Origin: Anaeramoeba flamelloides
Lineage: Eukaryota > Metamonada > Anaeramoebidae
Assembly: GCA_027625915.1 (NCBI GenBank)
Contig: JANTQA010000026.1
Location: forward strand, 8,060,001 to 8,124,000
Length of the DNA: 64,000 nt
Direction of reading: 5' to 3'
The notes under the pieces are model-generated. The model ran no database searches. It was not told where the DNA came from and worked only from the letters and a program-made list of their open reading frames with translations. How positions within the stretch are numbered: position 1 is the first letter of the stretch; each line of letters opens with the position of its first letter. A program made the position numbers and the translations under genes. Below, piece after piece: positions 1-11,337 of the stretch.

Positions 1-778
1 AAGTCCGTAGATCTAACTGTGGTCTTTCGTTTAACATTTCAATGCCCCTTATTGATAAAAAAAAGATGATTTGTGAGTGTAAATATTTTAGTTGCTTTTT
101 AATTTGCTCTGTGGATTCATCCAATTTTGAGACGCAAACCAAAATAATTGGTCCCCTAATATCAAAAACAATGTTATGCTTGTCGGCTTTTAAACACTTG
201 ATTTCGTCACCAAGATCGATGACAAATGCAACCAACGCCTGGGGGACACAGATGAAACTTGAAAGCTTCGAGTCTGATCCATAGCGTGTATAGATTGGCT
301 TTCCAGATTGTGTTAGAACTAAGTAATGCTTTTTATGGTTCCTCCACTTTTCGTCGTGTATCCCTTCTTCTTCATGCTTTTGGTATCTTCTCCCTCGAAA
401 TTGTGAGAGTTGCTGATTGAAATTTTCCGCTTTTTTTTTTAAATCCTCTTCTCCTACTTGAACAGAAGAAAGATCCTCTTCTTCTTCTTCTTCTTTTTCT
501 TCTTTTCCTTCTTCTTCTTTTTCTTTTTCTTCTTTTTCTTTTTCCTCTTCTTCTTCTTCTTCTTCTCCTTCTTTTTCTTTTTCTTCTTGTTCTTCGTTTT
601 CTTTTTCGTTTTCTTTTCCTTTTTCTTGTTCTTCGTTTTCTTTTTCAATTTCTTGTTTTTGTTTTTCTTCTTCATTTTCAATTTTTTCTTCTTGGTTTTG
701 ATCTTTGTTAATTCCTAAAGAATTAATATTTTCACTATCTTTATTTTCATTTATTTGTTGTTCATTTAAAGTTGTCAT
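1..778 (-). CDS. MON1: MON1-like vacuolar fusion protein, N-terminal part (cut by window edge)
   Basis: The minus frame is open from an ATG at 778 to the left edge (259 codons visible). Residues 1 to about 120 are a Glu/Lys-rich low-complexity tail. From about residue 148 the sequence matches the first longin domain of MON1/SAND proteins: HYLVLTQSGKPIYTRYGS, then LSSFICVPQALVAF, then GPIILVCVSK, ending in a QLDLRT segment that corresponds to the YDLRxLL region of MON1. In the known family, MON1 pairs with CCZ1 as the guanine-nucleotide exchange factor that recruits Rab7 to late endosomes and vacuoles. The frame shows no intron. The second and third longin domains lie outside the window. The acidic/Lys-rich tract is much longer than I expect in animal MON1 but fits the low-complexity style of other genes here. 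The family call is firm; function is by homology. Confidence 0.85.
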   Translation of the reverse strand, partial: MTTLNEQQINENKDSENINSLGINKDQNQEEKIENEEEKQKQEIEKENEEQEKGKENEKENEEQEEKEKEGEEEEEEEEKEKEEKEKEEEGKEEKEEEEEEDLSSVQVGEEDLKKKAENFNQQLSQFRGRRYQKHEEEGIHDEKWRNHKKHYLVLTQSGKPIYTRYGSDSKLSSFICVPQALVAFVIDLGDEIKCLKADKHNIVFDIRGPIILVCVSKLDESTEQIKKQLKYLHSQIIFFLSIRGIEMLNERPQLDLRT

Positions 779-917
779 TAAAGAAATTAACTTGAAAAAA
801 AATGAAATAGGAATTGCTGTGAATTTATGGAAACGTTTTATACTTGTAAATCCCACCACATTGGTAATTCGGGACTAATATCATTTAAATTAAAAGTTGT
901 TTAAATAATCAAAATTT

Positions 918-1074
918 CAACATTCCAATTAGGTAATTTTTCTTTGTTTACTTCGATTTTTAAAAAAATCTAATTCAAGAGCTTGAACAAAATTTTTTAT
1001 TTGGCAAACTCATGGTATTTCAAATTTTTTAAAAATCTAAGTAAACAAAGAAAAATTACCTGATTGGAATGTTG
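918..1074. repeat. 157-bp foldback / MITE-like inverted repeat
   Basis: The arm at 918-967 (beginning CAACATTCCAATTAGGTAAT) is matched by the reverse complement of 1025-1074 with only a few mismatches over about 50 bp. The two arms are separated by a 57-bp AT-rich loop. No second copy was found in the window and no clear target-site duplication is visible. It looks like a small non-autonomous DNA element or a stand-alone hairpin. Confidence 0.7.
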
Positions 1075-1217
1075 TACTTTGCTAATTATTCCACTGATGA
1101 AAGGAACACTTTCAAACAATATCAATTTGATTTTTTTTTATCTTAATTATGTATATAAAAATAATAGTTTTACATCTGTCAACAAATCCAAAGACCTGTT
1201 TCTTTTTTTTTTTTGAT

Positions 1218-1446
1218 ACTATTTCTTTCAAAATAAATTGAACAAAATTTTCATTCAGCTTTTCCTAAAACAGATTTATAAATCATATAATTTTTCAAAT
1301 TTTATAATAATAACGAAAGAAGCTTAAATTATTAATTTCTATCTTAGAGAATTGGGGAACTTTGACGATTTATTTTAATTCTTGGCATATGATTTTTTTA
1401 GAAAGCTGAATGAAAATTTTACTCTTTTTATTTTGGAATTAACAGT
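1218..1446. mobile_element. MITE family A, copy 1 (229 bp)
   Basis: The termini are inverted repeats of about 45 bp: the left starts ACTATTTCTTTCAAAATAAA and runs into ACAAAATTTTCATTCAGC; the right starts GAAAGCTGAATGAAAATTTT and ends TTAACAGT. The ends can be read as flanked by TA. The same termini recur at 10715-10940, 20041-20275, 22134-22366 and 49300-49521 with nearly the same length, while the centres differ. No coding capacity is seen, so this is a non-autonomous DNA transposon. Confidence 0.8.
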
Positions 1447-2248
1447 AATTGCCAATCAATTAATCCTAAAAATCAAAAAAAAAAACAATAAGGGAAGGAG
1501 ATATTAATTTTGAAAGTTCTATAATTAAAAAAGAATTCTTCAAATTCAAAGATCAGATGTAAAAATTTTCTTCATAAAAAACAATTTAATTTTTTTGAGA
1601 AAAATTTTTCTCTTAAAAAAAAAAACAATTAATTTTCAAATATTTCAAAAATTACAAGGAATTAATAACTTCCCCTCAAAATTATGATCAAAAATTAATA
1701 TTATTTCGATCACATTTCATTATTATCACTTTATTTAGATATTTTTCTTTTATTTAATATTATTTAATTCCAAAAAAAATCTAAAATATTTCTAGCAAGC
1801 TATTATTGTTGCTTTAGAATAAACCAAAACTTATTTTTCAAAACTCAAATTTTTTAAACTTTGATTTTTTTGAATTTGTAGATTTCTAGTTCCTTATACA
1901 TTTGAAAAAAAAAAAAAAAAAAGTAATTACTTATAGGGATAGAATCAGATATCGCCTAAACTTAATTTTAAAAAAACTTTCAAAGAGATTACATTCATAT
2001 TCTGTACTGAGTCTACAATCAAAGATTTTGATTAGAATATTTATGAACTTAATTTTTAAAAAAGCAAACAAAAAAAAAAACAAAAAATATATCGAAAATT
2101 TTAAAAAAGCTTTAATTATATTTTTAAATGTTTTTCTCGAATTAAAATTATAAATTCAATCATATTGTAAAATAATTAAAAAATATCTTGATAATCAATT
2201 AAAAAAAAACAATAATCGTTACAAATTCTGAAATAATATTAATAATAA

Positions 2249-5158
2249 TTATTTTTTTACATTATTTTTTCTCCATTCAGAAGCAAAATAAATGATTGTT
2301 CTAGTAATTAAACTTCGCTCGGATGGCCGAGTGCAAACAATATTAACCGATGGTATCGAAGTGGTTGAGCAAGTGGATGAACGTGTCCATTCAATTACAA
2401 AATGGGTTGAATTTTCTTTATCATTTTTAATTTCTGGACGAGATTTCCAGGGTATGGTGTATGCTACTGATTTTTCTATTCCAACTTTCATTTTATTTTT
2501 TCTAATTTTCAAAAATCCAGGCAACAATGTTAATTTCTTTTGCTTAACAACTGCAATCAAAAAATTGACACCATCGTTGGCCATGTATTGCAAGAGAATA
2601 GTTTCAGGTTTGTCCGTTGAATTTATATAACTGACCCCTGATAATAAATTTTGGAAGGACTTATTTGGTGTAACCAGGGGTGGTATTGTATGGTTAAATA
2701 AGTCTTCGCTGGAGTTTTCCTGCCTTTTGAAAGGGGTTTTACCAATCTCCGGTCTTTTTTTTGTTGTTCCAGATTTATTTGGTTTATTCTTCCAATATTT
2801 ATTTAAAAAATAAGTTATGGCGGTTATTCCAGATATGGCTTTTATTTCATCATCAAATTTGATTTGGAATTGCTCATTTTTTTGTTTATTGCGTTGCTTT
2901 TTTGTCGACTTTTTAATTATTGAAATTTCACTTGGATCGGTTTTTTTAATAGCTATTTGGAATGAATCTTGAAATGAAGAATGTTTCAAGATTGGCTTTT
3001 CTTGTTTCTTATTTGACTTTAATATCAATTCTCTTTCGCTCAATTCAACCAAGCCATTCTTGGGGGTCTGATGGTTTCCTTTCGCTATTTTGACTTTAAA
3101 CGTGGAATGCCCATTTTGGCCAAAATTTACAGCTTCTTGATAAGCTTGACGGCAAATTGGTTGATAAGAATCAAATCCATATTTTTTAGAAAACTTGGTA
3201 GAAGCCATTTTACTATTTTGTTTCCATTTATCTTGGGTATTTATTATATAAAAAATTAAATACAAATATGCCCTTGTTTTGGGACTTTTGGTAATTTGCT
3301 TTTTATGATTATTTTTTGGAGATCTTTTAAAGATTTGTGATATATTGTTAATTAAATACATATTCTTTTTATTAATCAACAAAGGAATTATTGCATGTGA
3401 TCCTTCATCAGGGGATAACTTTAGTGGGACAGATATTATATTTAATTGATGTTCGTCTTGCCTTTCTTTTTGTTTAAGCTTTTGCTTTTGCTTTTGCTTT
3501 TGCTTTTGCTTGTGATTATACTCTTGGTTGTTTTTTTTGAAGTTCTTTTGCTTTTTGTTGTTTGATTTTGATTTTGATTTTTTTAGGTTTAATTTTGGAT
3601 TATAGTTTTGTTTTTTATGAATCTGTTTTTTTGTTTTTGAATTGGTGTTCTTTTTGTGGTTTTTCTTTTTACTTCTTTTAAAATTCCTGTTGTTCTGTTT
3701 TGATCTTGAAGAATTTTTTTTATAATCCCTATTTGAATGCTTTGTTATATTTTCAGAATCTTCAAAATCTCCCATACCTTCTGAATTATATGAACTAAAT
3801 GAATTATCCGAATTATATGAATTGTTTGAATTGGGGTAATTGTTTGAATTATCTGAATTATATGAATTGTTGGAATTATATGAATTATCCGAATTATATG
3901 AATTATTTGAATTATATGAATTGTTTGAGTTATATGAATTGTTTGAATTATATGAATTATCCGAATTATATGAATTATATGAATTGGGGGAATTGTTGGA
4001 ATTATATGAATTATCATAATTGTCAAAATTATTTGAATTGGAGAAATCATTTGAACTTTGAGGGCTGTTGTGATTGAAAGAAGAAGAATTTGTTGAATGA
4101 AATTTTGAAGATTTTCTTTTGTTTTTGATTGGAGTGTTTTTTTTATGATCAGAATAAGAAAAGGTGGAAGAGCCTTGGTTTGAATTTGAATTTGGATTTT
4201 CATCAGAGGAAGAACTAGTAAAATTAAATCCGTTTTTATTAGCATGATCTTCAAAATCTTGGGAACTTTTGTCATCAGAAGTGGTGCCAAAACTGTCTTT
4301 GTCAAAAGAGAAATTAGTTTGAAAGTTATGGTTTTTGTTTATATTTCTCTTTTTTCTGTTGTTTTTGTTTTTTTTGTTTTCAATTTTTTTTTTTGGTGTT
4401 TCTTCAAAGGTAACGATGGCGTTTTCAAGATCAACCTCATCCCATTCTTCATCAAATTGAGTATTTTTTATTTTTTTCAAATTGGTAGGTTCTTCAATTA
4501 AAGAGTGCCCGAGCTCCACACTTCGGAATTTTAAAAATTTATTTCGACTGGTTTTTGGATAAGAAAAAATATTTTTCATCAGACAACTCTCTCTTTTTAG
4601 AAACAAATCAAATGACTTTTTTTGGACCAAAAAAGGGTTTACTCCATTCACCCTTCTTGAGTTTTGTGATTTCTTTTTGGAATCTAAATCTTCATAAATT
4701 AAAAATGTTCGGATTTCGTTTTCTTCATATGGCTGTTGCCCGTTTTTCTCATATTCAGATTTGAAGTGTAAAAGAATTAAAGCCATTTGTTTTTGTGAGT
4801 TTGAGTCCTTTTTTAAATACTCTTTCGCTGGAAAGTCCCGAAGAACATATTGAGATCTCTTTGCTGCTCGTAAAAATTCAAGTAAATTGCCCTCCCTTTG
4901 TTTCTTCTTGGAATTGATTTTTTTTACTTTGTTCATCCTTGTTGGACTTAAAATGTTCACTAAATTTAACAGTTGAACACAGTTTGGTGAAAATGCTTCT
5001 TCAACCGAAAGCAACGGGTTTTGTAACATTTCTTGCATAAATATTAAAGATCTTTTCATGCTAGATCCTTTTGTATGCGTGAGTTGACTGTTATCAACAA
5101 CCAGGGTTGGATCATATTTGATTTCTTTAAGTAATTTTGGTTCTGAAATGATGAACAT
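2249..5158 (-). CDS. Low-complexity protein with two possible C-terminal PH-like domains
   Basis: This is an uninterrupted 969-residue frame from ATG to TAA. Residues 1-220 look folded and Leu/Phe-rich but match nothing I know. Residues about 240-640 are disordered: a Lys/Asn tract, an Asn-Ser-Tyr repeat (units like NSYNSDNSYNSN, about 350-465) and a KQKQKQ run near 550-565. Two segments, about 680-790 and 850-969, each show a run of short beta-like hydrophobic strands followed by an amphipathic helix (AITYFLNKYWKN; SLITRTIIYFASEW). That is the pattern of a PH-like fold and loosely recalls the tandem PH-like modules of RME-8/DNAJC13. This resemblance is inference only. No J-domain is present. 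A short internal intron near 3211-3245 cannot be excluded, because an isoleucine/tyrosine-rich stretch interrupts the Lys-rich linker there. Function unknown. Confidence 0.75.
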   Translation of the reverse strand: MFIISEPKLLKEIKYDPTLVVDNSQLTHTKGSSMKRSLIFMQEMLQNPLLSVEEAFSPNCVQLLNLVNILSPTRMNKVKKINSKKKQREGNLLEFLRAAKRSQYVLRDFPAKEYLKKDSNSQKQMALILLHFKSEYEKNGQQPYEENEIRTFLIYEDLDSKKKSQNSRRVNGVNPFLVQKKSFDLFLKRESCLMKNIFSYPKTSRNKFLKFRSVELGHSLIEEPTNLKKIKNTQFDEEWDEVDLENAIVTFEETPKKKIENKKNKNNRKKRNINKNHNFQTNFSFDKDSFGTTSDDKSSQDFEDHANKNGFNFTSSSSDENPNSNSNQGSSTFSYSDHKKNTPIKNKRKSSKFHSTNSSSFNHNSPQSSNDFSNSNNFDNYDNSYNSNNSPNSYNSYNSDNSYNSNNSYNSNNSYNSNNSYNSDNSYNSNNSYNSDNSNNYPNSNNSYNSDNSFSSYNSEGMGDFEDSENITKHSNRDYKKNSSRSKQNNRNFKRSKKKNHKKNTNSKTKKQIHKKQNYNPKLNLKKSKSKSNNKKQKNFKKNNQEYNHKQKQKQKQKQKLKQKERQDEHQLNIISVPLKLSPDEGSHAIIPLLINKKNMYLINNISQIFKRSPKNNHKKQITKSPKTRAYLYLIFYIINTQDKWKQNSKMASTKFSKKYGFDSYQPICRQAYQEAVNFGQNGHSTFKVKIAKGNHQTPKNGLVELSERELILKSNKKQEKPILKHSSFQDSFQIAIKKTDPSEISIIKKSTKKQRNKQKNEQFQIKFDDEIKAISGITAITYFLNKYWKNKPNKSGTTKKRPEIGKTPFKRQENSSEDLFNHTIPPLVTPNKSFQNLLSGVSYINSTDKPETILLQYMANDGVNFLIAVVKQKKLTLLPGFLKIRKNKMKVGIEKSVAYTIPWKSRPEIKNDKENSTHFVIEWTRSSTCSTTSIPSVNIVCTRPSERSLITRTIIYFASEWRKNNVKK

Positions 5159-7919
5159 GTTTTTACTTGATTAGCGCTTGGTTAATAAAAAAACCAAATG
5201 AGAAACAAAATTTTTCAAAAAAATAAAATTTATTGTTAGTTGTTTTAATATTTATCAAATCAAAATGGAAGGGAAAATATCTTAAATAAGGTGGGTTAAT
5301 TTTAAGGTATTTCGAAAAGTTTAGTTAACATTTTTAAATTGTGTTTCAGGGAAAAGTAAACTAAAAAAATCTTCTATTATATTTAATAACAAATTCAAAA
5401 AAATTTTACAAAATCCAAAAATTTCAAAATAAAGTAAAAATCAGATTACTACTCAACAAACTTAGTTTTAAAGGGATTTTCTAAAATGAATTATTATTTT
5501 TTAAAAAGTTTGATACATTTTTTGGATTTTTGAAAAAGTTCCAATTCAACATTTTTCTGAATTATTTCAAAAAAAAAAATTATTTTCTTTGTTAAAAAAA
5601 GAAATCTTATTATCTGTGAAGGAACTAACAAAATAAAACTTTTATCAATAAAACCAATAAGTTATTGAATATCTGAGAAAAAAAAATCTACTTTATAAAA
5701 AAAAAATACAATAATTATAATAAACTTTAAAAAAATATAATTTGTTGATTTAAAGAACATTTCAAATCATTTTTTTCTTTTTAGTGGACAACAAAATTTC
5801 AGAAAAATAGTCTAATCATTAAATTTAAAAATTTCCCAAAATACTTTTTTAAGACCTGAAAAATTCAACGTATGATCTACGAAATATATTTTTATTTTAA
5901 TTATTTTTTGTCAATAATTAATAACCCAATCTTACTTTATTCAGTAAGTTAGTAATAGCCCAAAGATTAAGTGTATAAATTGAATTTATCCTTATTTCTC
6001 CATTTTTCTCGGATTTTCAAACAAATAAAACTAAGACAAATTAATAATTCTTATTAAAAAAAAAATAAGAGTAGATATTCTCAAATAACTGATTTAAATA
6101 ATAACAGTTCCTTGTTTATACTCTTAATATTTGAACATGTAAATTGTATAATCTTATAAATTTCAAGAAATTTAATGAATATTTGAGAAAAAAATACAAT
6201 ATCAATTTTTTCTGGCCTTCTAAGGATACAATATTTAATTTATTTTTCTGGTATTTTTCAAATAAGAATAAAGTTTCAAAATTATTTGTTCATAAAACAA
6301 TCAGATATTACTAAAAGAGAGATTTCTTCAAAATGAATTTTTTTTGCAAATTTTTCTTTTTTTTTTTCGAGAATAATTCTAAAAATCCAAACAAAAAAGG
6401 TTAAAAGGAACTTTTTACTAAAAATTAAAATTGGAAAAAATGAACTCTATAAAAATGATAACTCATTTCTTTAAAATTGATAAATGGGATTTGTTTATGA
6501 GGTCTAATTATTCTCTTGTGGTAATACTTACACATCGCCTTTGAGAAACAAAAGTGAATGTGAGTTACTTGTCCCTTAATTTAAAATTGTAATTTTGTAA
6601 AAATGTGTGTGTTGAAATGTTTAATCTTTGTTTCAAAAAAAAAAAAAAAAACCTGTTTCTTGTTGATAGAAGACTTATAAATTAAGATCTCGTGGAAACT
6701 GTCAATAATTCATAAGTAAATAATGCACTAATTTCTTAAATTTCTATTATTTCAAATGAAATTCTAAAAATAACAGATCAAAGTAGAAAATTTTATCCAA
6801 AAATAGTTTAAATTTGTAAAGAAACTTTTTACAATCAGAAAAACAAAAAATTTCAAAAAATTGAGAAAATTACAAAAATTTTCAACGTAATTCAATTCCA
6901 TAATTGAAATTTTGATTATAAAATCAAGAAATTTACCTTAAAAATTGATTTTAACTTAGGTATACAGCTGGGTAATGGCTTGTGTGTTTCATTCGAACTA
7001 GAAGAAGGAAAAAAAGGACAGATTACCTATTGAAACACGGATTATAACTTTAGGAGCATATGATTTTGATCACTTTTAATAGTTATTTGAAAGTTAGTGA
7101 GGTTAGCAAATATTTCTTCAATTTTGATTTTTTTGGGAAGAAGTGAAGTTAAGACATTTGAAAAGTAAAAGTATACCAACTGTTAAAAATACGTATGTAA
7201 AGAGGATATAACATACTATTTGATTTAAACTGTGCTTTTATATTTTTCATGTTTTAAAATTTAAAATATTATTCGTTATCCAAGAGTAAAAGGAAGGTAA
7301 AATCAATTTTGAAATTTTATTCTTTTATTTTTTGAGAATAATTTAAATTAATTTCAAACTTAAAATACTGAAACAACAAAACCAGACGAAATTTACTTTT
7401 TTGATCTATTGAAAAAAAAAACATTCAGACACAAATACATATATCTTCCTTTTAGTTTAAAAATACTGAAGAAACTCATCATATTTACTTTAATTCTTGT
7501 TTCTAAAAAAAAAAAAAATTCAAAACTTTTAAAATACAATTGTTTAGAAGATTATGATTATGGTAAAACGATTAATTGAAATAATCCACAAAAGTGATAA
7601 GTGAGAAAATGTAGATATCATTTAGAGGTGTTCAGTAAAAATTTATATAATATATAAATTAAAGTGTAAATCTTAAAAAAATTAGTCATTTTAGTATTGA
7701 CTGTGCATTTTTTCTTTACTAGTTTCCTAGGATAATTTGAATTTATATATATATATATTGCTAATTTCAAAAATTTCTCCACATCATCAAAAAAAATAAT
7801 AATTCTCAACACCAATTCCATTCAACAATTTTTACGTACAACACTCCACTCTTTGAAAAAATCAAAAAATAAAAAAATCAAAACAATCAAAAAAACAAAA
7901 AACAATCAAATATAAAAAT
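5159..7919. other. Intergenic AT-rich spacer, nothing recognised
   Basis: This 2.8 kb holds only A/T-rich sequence with homopolymer runs (for example a 17-A run near 6637) and a short TA repeat at about 7743-7760. No frame longer than about 70 codons, no RNA gene and no convincing inverted repeat was seen. Confidence 0.6.
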
Positions 7920-9209
7920 TTATTTTTTTAAAAATTTTTCTTCGACTATTTGAGGACCATTTTCTTGGTACTGCTTTTTCGAAATCCAAAGATGTTGAAA
8001 AAAAGTCAAACTTGAAAGAATTGATCCACCGATCCAGGAACTAAAGCGTGTTTCTATTGAATTTTCAAATTGAATAACTTTGCAATTAGAATTTTTAAAC
8101 ATTTTGTTTTGGATTTCCTTTTCTGCACGAGGGATGATTCCTTTTGTTAGAGCGCCGCCGCCTGTGAAAAGGATGCACTCTGAGAGTGATTGCTTAATGT
8201 CTGTTAAAGAATTGTTGATTGAATGGGCAACAAGGTCTTGGATGGGAACTATATTGTTTGAAGAAAAGTTTGGGTTCAAATGCGAAACATTCAAGCCATT
8301 TTTGTTCAAATAATTGTTCTCGCTAAACCAAGTTTCGACAATCAAAGAGCTGTCCAATTGAAGATCAGCAAGTAACATTTTGTTGGGCAGTTCATAATTT
8401 AAATCCACATAATTCGAGGAATTGCTCCCATTTTGAATGAGTTCAATAATGATGTCCTTATCTTGAACGACGTTCGATAGCGATTCCTTCATGTCCTTAT
8501 AAATAAGATGGTCAAAAAATTGGTTGTGGGATTTTCTGTATTGGAACCCACCATTCAGATTCATTTGGTTGCTGGTATTTGTATTATAATTTTTATTTTG
8601 ATTTTTTGAAAAATACTTGTGCTCAAGATTCGGTGTGCCACGGGTGTGTAATAAGTGGCGATACAGATCTTCGATTAGTATTGATCCCATTTGAGAGGTG
8701 CCAATCCCTGACCGTAAAATATAACCCTCGTGCACCGGCACAACCCTTGTGGTGGATCCTAGATCAACAACAAGCCCTGAGCTTTTGCCCAATGCAAAAA
8801 GAGAAAGAACAGCGTCGTGTGCAAAATACAAAGCAGGGATTTGGAACTTTTCAAAGAGGATTTCTGCAAACTTGGATCGTGTTCCTTGCTCGGTGCCATA
8901 GGTTTCGCTCAACAAAATTGGATAGTCGCTGGCATCAACTTGCAATTTGTCCTTAAATAAATGATCGAGAATCTCCATGACAGATTCCCAATTGCCGATG
9001 CTCCCATTGGCTTTCATCTTTAGGATTTCCAAATTGAGGCGTGGGTTTAATACCTTGTCCCCAACGTAATATTCATTTTTGGTCAGATCCTGCCCATAAT
9101 AACTTGAAAAAACAAAATGTGGCGCATCTTCTCCTCCAATTCCTGCTTTTGTAGACTCACTTCCTATGTCTAGGATAATTGATGGAAATTCGTTATTTAA
9201 GCTAAACAT
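7920..9209 (-). CDS. ARP4: Actin-related protein 4 (Arp4/BAF53-like)
   Basis: The 429-residue frame starts at an ATG and ends in TAA, close to the usual length of Arp4. The N-terminus (PSIILDIGSESTKAGIGGED) is the phosphate-1 region of the actin fold. VVDLGSTTRVVPVHEGYIL is the phosphate-2 region and ILFTGGGALTKG the adenosine loop. The C-terminus RFSSWIGGSILSSL then FQHLWISKKQY is almost the same as vertebrate BAF53 (ACTL6A) and yeast Arp4, and separates it from conventional actin. An Asn-rich insert at about residues 205-235 lies between the conserved blocks. In the known family, Arp4 is a nuclear subunit shared by SWI/SNF-type remodellers, INO80/SWR1 and NuA4, where it pairs with monomeric actin. 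The T-rich stretch just upstream of the start (9210-9350) is the likely promoter side. Confidence 0.88.
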   Translation of the reverse strand: MFSLNNEFPSIILDIGSESTKAGIGGEDAPHFVFSSYYGQDLTKNEYYVGDKVLNPRLNLEILKMKANGSIGNWESVMEILDHLFKDKLQVDASDYPILLSETYGTEQGTRSKFAEILFEKFQIPALYFAHDAVLSLFALGKSSGLVVDLGSTTRVVPVHEGYILRSGIGTSQMGSILIEDLYRHLLHTRGTPNLEHKYFSKNQNKNYNTNTSNQMNLNGGFQYRKSHNQFFDHLIYKDMKESLSNVVQDKDIIIELIQNGSNSSNYVDLNYELPNKMLLADLQLDSSLIVETWFSENNYLNKNGLNVSHLNPNFSSNNIVPIQDLVAHSINNSLTDIKQSLSECILFTGGGALTKGIIPRAEKEIQNKMFKNSNCKVIQFENSIETRFSSWIGGSILSSLTFFQHLWISKKQYQENGPQIVEEKFLKK

Positions 9210-10314
9210 GAATTAATAATCCTTTGTTTTTTTCTTTTTTCTTTTTTCTTTTTTCTTTTTATTATTTGTTATTTTTTTTTGTTTGTTTTTATTGTTCTTT
9301 TTTTTGGTTTTTTTTTTGGATCAGCTTTATTAGCTTTATTTTTTTTTTCTTTCAATTGAAAACAAGAAAATGAGTAGACAATAGCCAAAGACGTAAAATT
9401 GTTTTTGTTAGATTTTAAAAGTAATAAACGAATTTAATATTTTCTTTTTTTTAAAAATCGAGCAAAATCTAAACAAAGAATTTTTGAAAAAATGATGAAA
9501 AAATGATTTGATTTCAATCATTTTTATTTTGTAACATAATTATTTTCTTATATATGACACCACATCATAAACCATAGTATAATTCAAGACTTTACATTTA
9601 ATTACTTTTTAAGTCCGAATAATACAGAAATATCTCATTTTTTAAAACAGAAAAAGTTTTTTTTTCTTCATATTATCTTTATTAGGATAATTAAACAAAA
9701 CAACCGATTACCCAGATGTGAAGTCTGTGTATTAAAGCTTGATTATATTTACTTCAAAAAAGAGCTATAAAAAATATTTCGATGAATCTTCTTACTTTGT
9801 TAAAGTTCTTAATGTGGCAGTGTAACTATAAGATTATGAAATTGAAAACTGGGGCAAGTTATTAAAAATTGTATTTGTGCTCTTAAATTCTAGATTCTCC
9901 AAAAATTAAAAAAAATTAAAAAAAAATATTTTATTTTAAAATCTTTACAATTATAAGACCAATGTAAGCAATATTAAACGAAAAAAAAAGTAAAAGTAAA
10001 TTTTGAGAAATGTATTTAATTTTATTCTGAAGATTATTTTTGATATCAAAATATAAATTCATTCACTTTATATTTTCAGATTTTATTTATATAATATTTG
10101 GTATTTTTTTAATATTACTTTTCGTGATAAAGGTGCTCTAAATACTACTAAGTTGGAGTTTTCAAAAGAAAAAAAATATATATAGTAATTAATTATTTTT
10201 TTTTTTTTTTCAAAAGACATCTTTGGTACAAGGAAATCGAAGATAACATTCAAATGTTTTCTATAAATTTTTCTTAAATTACTCAAATAAATTTATCAAA
10301 TAAAATGTAAATTA

Positions 10315-10710
10315 GTGAAAAAAATACCGGACAAGAAAAAAATCCCTGGTAAGATTTACAATTGTGGATATTAGTAAAAGTGTTGTAGAATTTCTTTTAT
10401 TTAAAATCGAATCCTTTTTATAAGTAACCAAATTTTTTATGAAGATAATAATAAACCTGCGTAAAGTTCATTAAGGTGTGGTATCTATAGAATACTCAAT
10501 TAATATTTTGATTTCTTTAATAGATCTACTTTTTTTAAAAATAATCCAGTTTAATCAAGGTTTGCAAGAGTTTCCACACTGCAAATTTTTATTCTTTTTT
10601 TTTTTAATTAATTTAATTGTGTTTTGAAAAAGTGTAATTTGATTAATCATCATTACAATAAGTGGATGAGTTATAATTTTAAAAGTTTGATAGTTAAAAA
10701 ATGGATTTGA
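10315..10710 (+). repeat. Old duplicated block, copy 1 (partner 58710-59510)
   Basis: The order of short matching strings is shared with 58710-59510: a segment ending in CCAAATTTTTTATGAAGATA, a following AAGTTCATTAA stretch, ATAGAATACTCA, then a GATTAATCATCATTACAATA segment. Identity is moderate with many small gaps. The partner copy carries an extra GTTATAA-rich insertion. The nature of the block is unknown. Confidence 0.55.
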
Positions 10711-10714
10711 TTTT

Positions 10715-10940
10715 AATAAAAGAAATTACACAACAATTTTCCTTCAGCGTTTCATAAAAAAAAAATATGTAAAAATCATGTAACATGTCAAATTTTTGAA
10801 ATTCTGATAAATCAGTTTTATTTTATTAGTTTGTCCTTTTTATAGAATTGGGGTAGTTTAATGATTTGTTTAATTTCTTTGATAGATTTTTTTGGAAATT
10901 TGAATTAAAATTATGAACTTTTTATTTTACAATTAACGGT
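10715..10940. mobile_element. MITE family A, copy 2 (diverged)
   Basis: The left terminus contains ACAATTTTCCTTCAGCGTTT. The right contains TTGAATTAAAATTATGAACT and ends CAATTAACGGT followed by A. Both are degenerate versions of the family A termini and the spacing agrees with the other four copies. The left boundary is approximate. Confidence 0.6.
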
Positions 10941-11337
10941 ATTTTCAGGTCTGTAGTTTTTTCACTGCTAGACACGTTATATTACCAAAATATATTTTTT
11001 TTATCAAAGAATTTTTCAACAGAAATAAAGCAAATTTTTTGGGACAATTTTCCCTTACAAATTATTTTTTTATTACTGGTATTCGAATTAGAAAGAGGAA
11101 AAAATTCTCACTTCTTTTTCTAGAATTTTCTTGGCCAAATAGATTTACCAAAGAAGTAGGGTTTAATTTGTGTATCGATTTGAAATAGAAAAAATTCAAA
11201 GTGAATTGAAAATTTTTTCCCATTTATAATCCAAATACTGGTAAGATCAATTAATAAAAAGATTTGATGGCAAAAACTTTTCAAATTAATTCCATTTTTT
11301 TCTTTTTTCATACAAAAAAAATTATTAACAAAAATAA

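Larger units (their letters stand above)
779..2248. other. Intergenic AT-rich spacer with two small inverted-repeat elements
   Basis: Apart from the foldback at 918-1074 and the MITE at 1218-1446, I see only A/T-rich sequence with homopolymer runs. The short Lys-rich open frame at 1902-2153 sits in a poly(A) stretch and shows no domain. Both flanking genes are on the minus strand, so the upstream region of MON1 lies here. Confidence 0.6.
9210..11337. other. Divergent intergenic region with an old repeat block and a MITE
   Basis: This region lies between the divergent Arp4 and RCC1-BTB genes. It holds the duplicated block at 10315-10710 and a family A MITE at about 10715-10940. The rest is A/T-rich with T-rich runs next to the Arp4 start. 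No further gene is seen. Confidence 0.6.

Noticed and set aside
454-718. Poly-Lys and poly-Phe open frames on both strands
   Set aside because: They are shadow frames of the Glu/Lys-rich tract of the MON1 gene, in which the true minus frame continues into a conserved longin domain.
1902-2153. Lys-rich 83-residue protein
   Set aside because: It starts in a poly(A) run, has no domain, and composition equals the local spacer.
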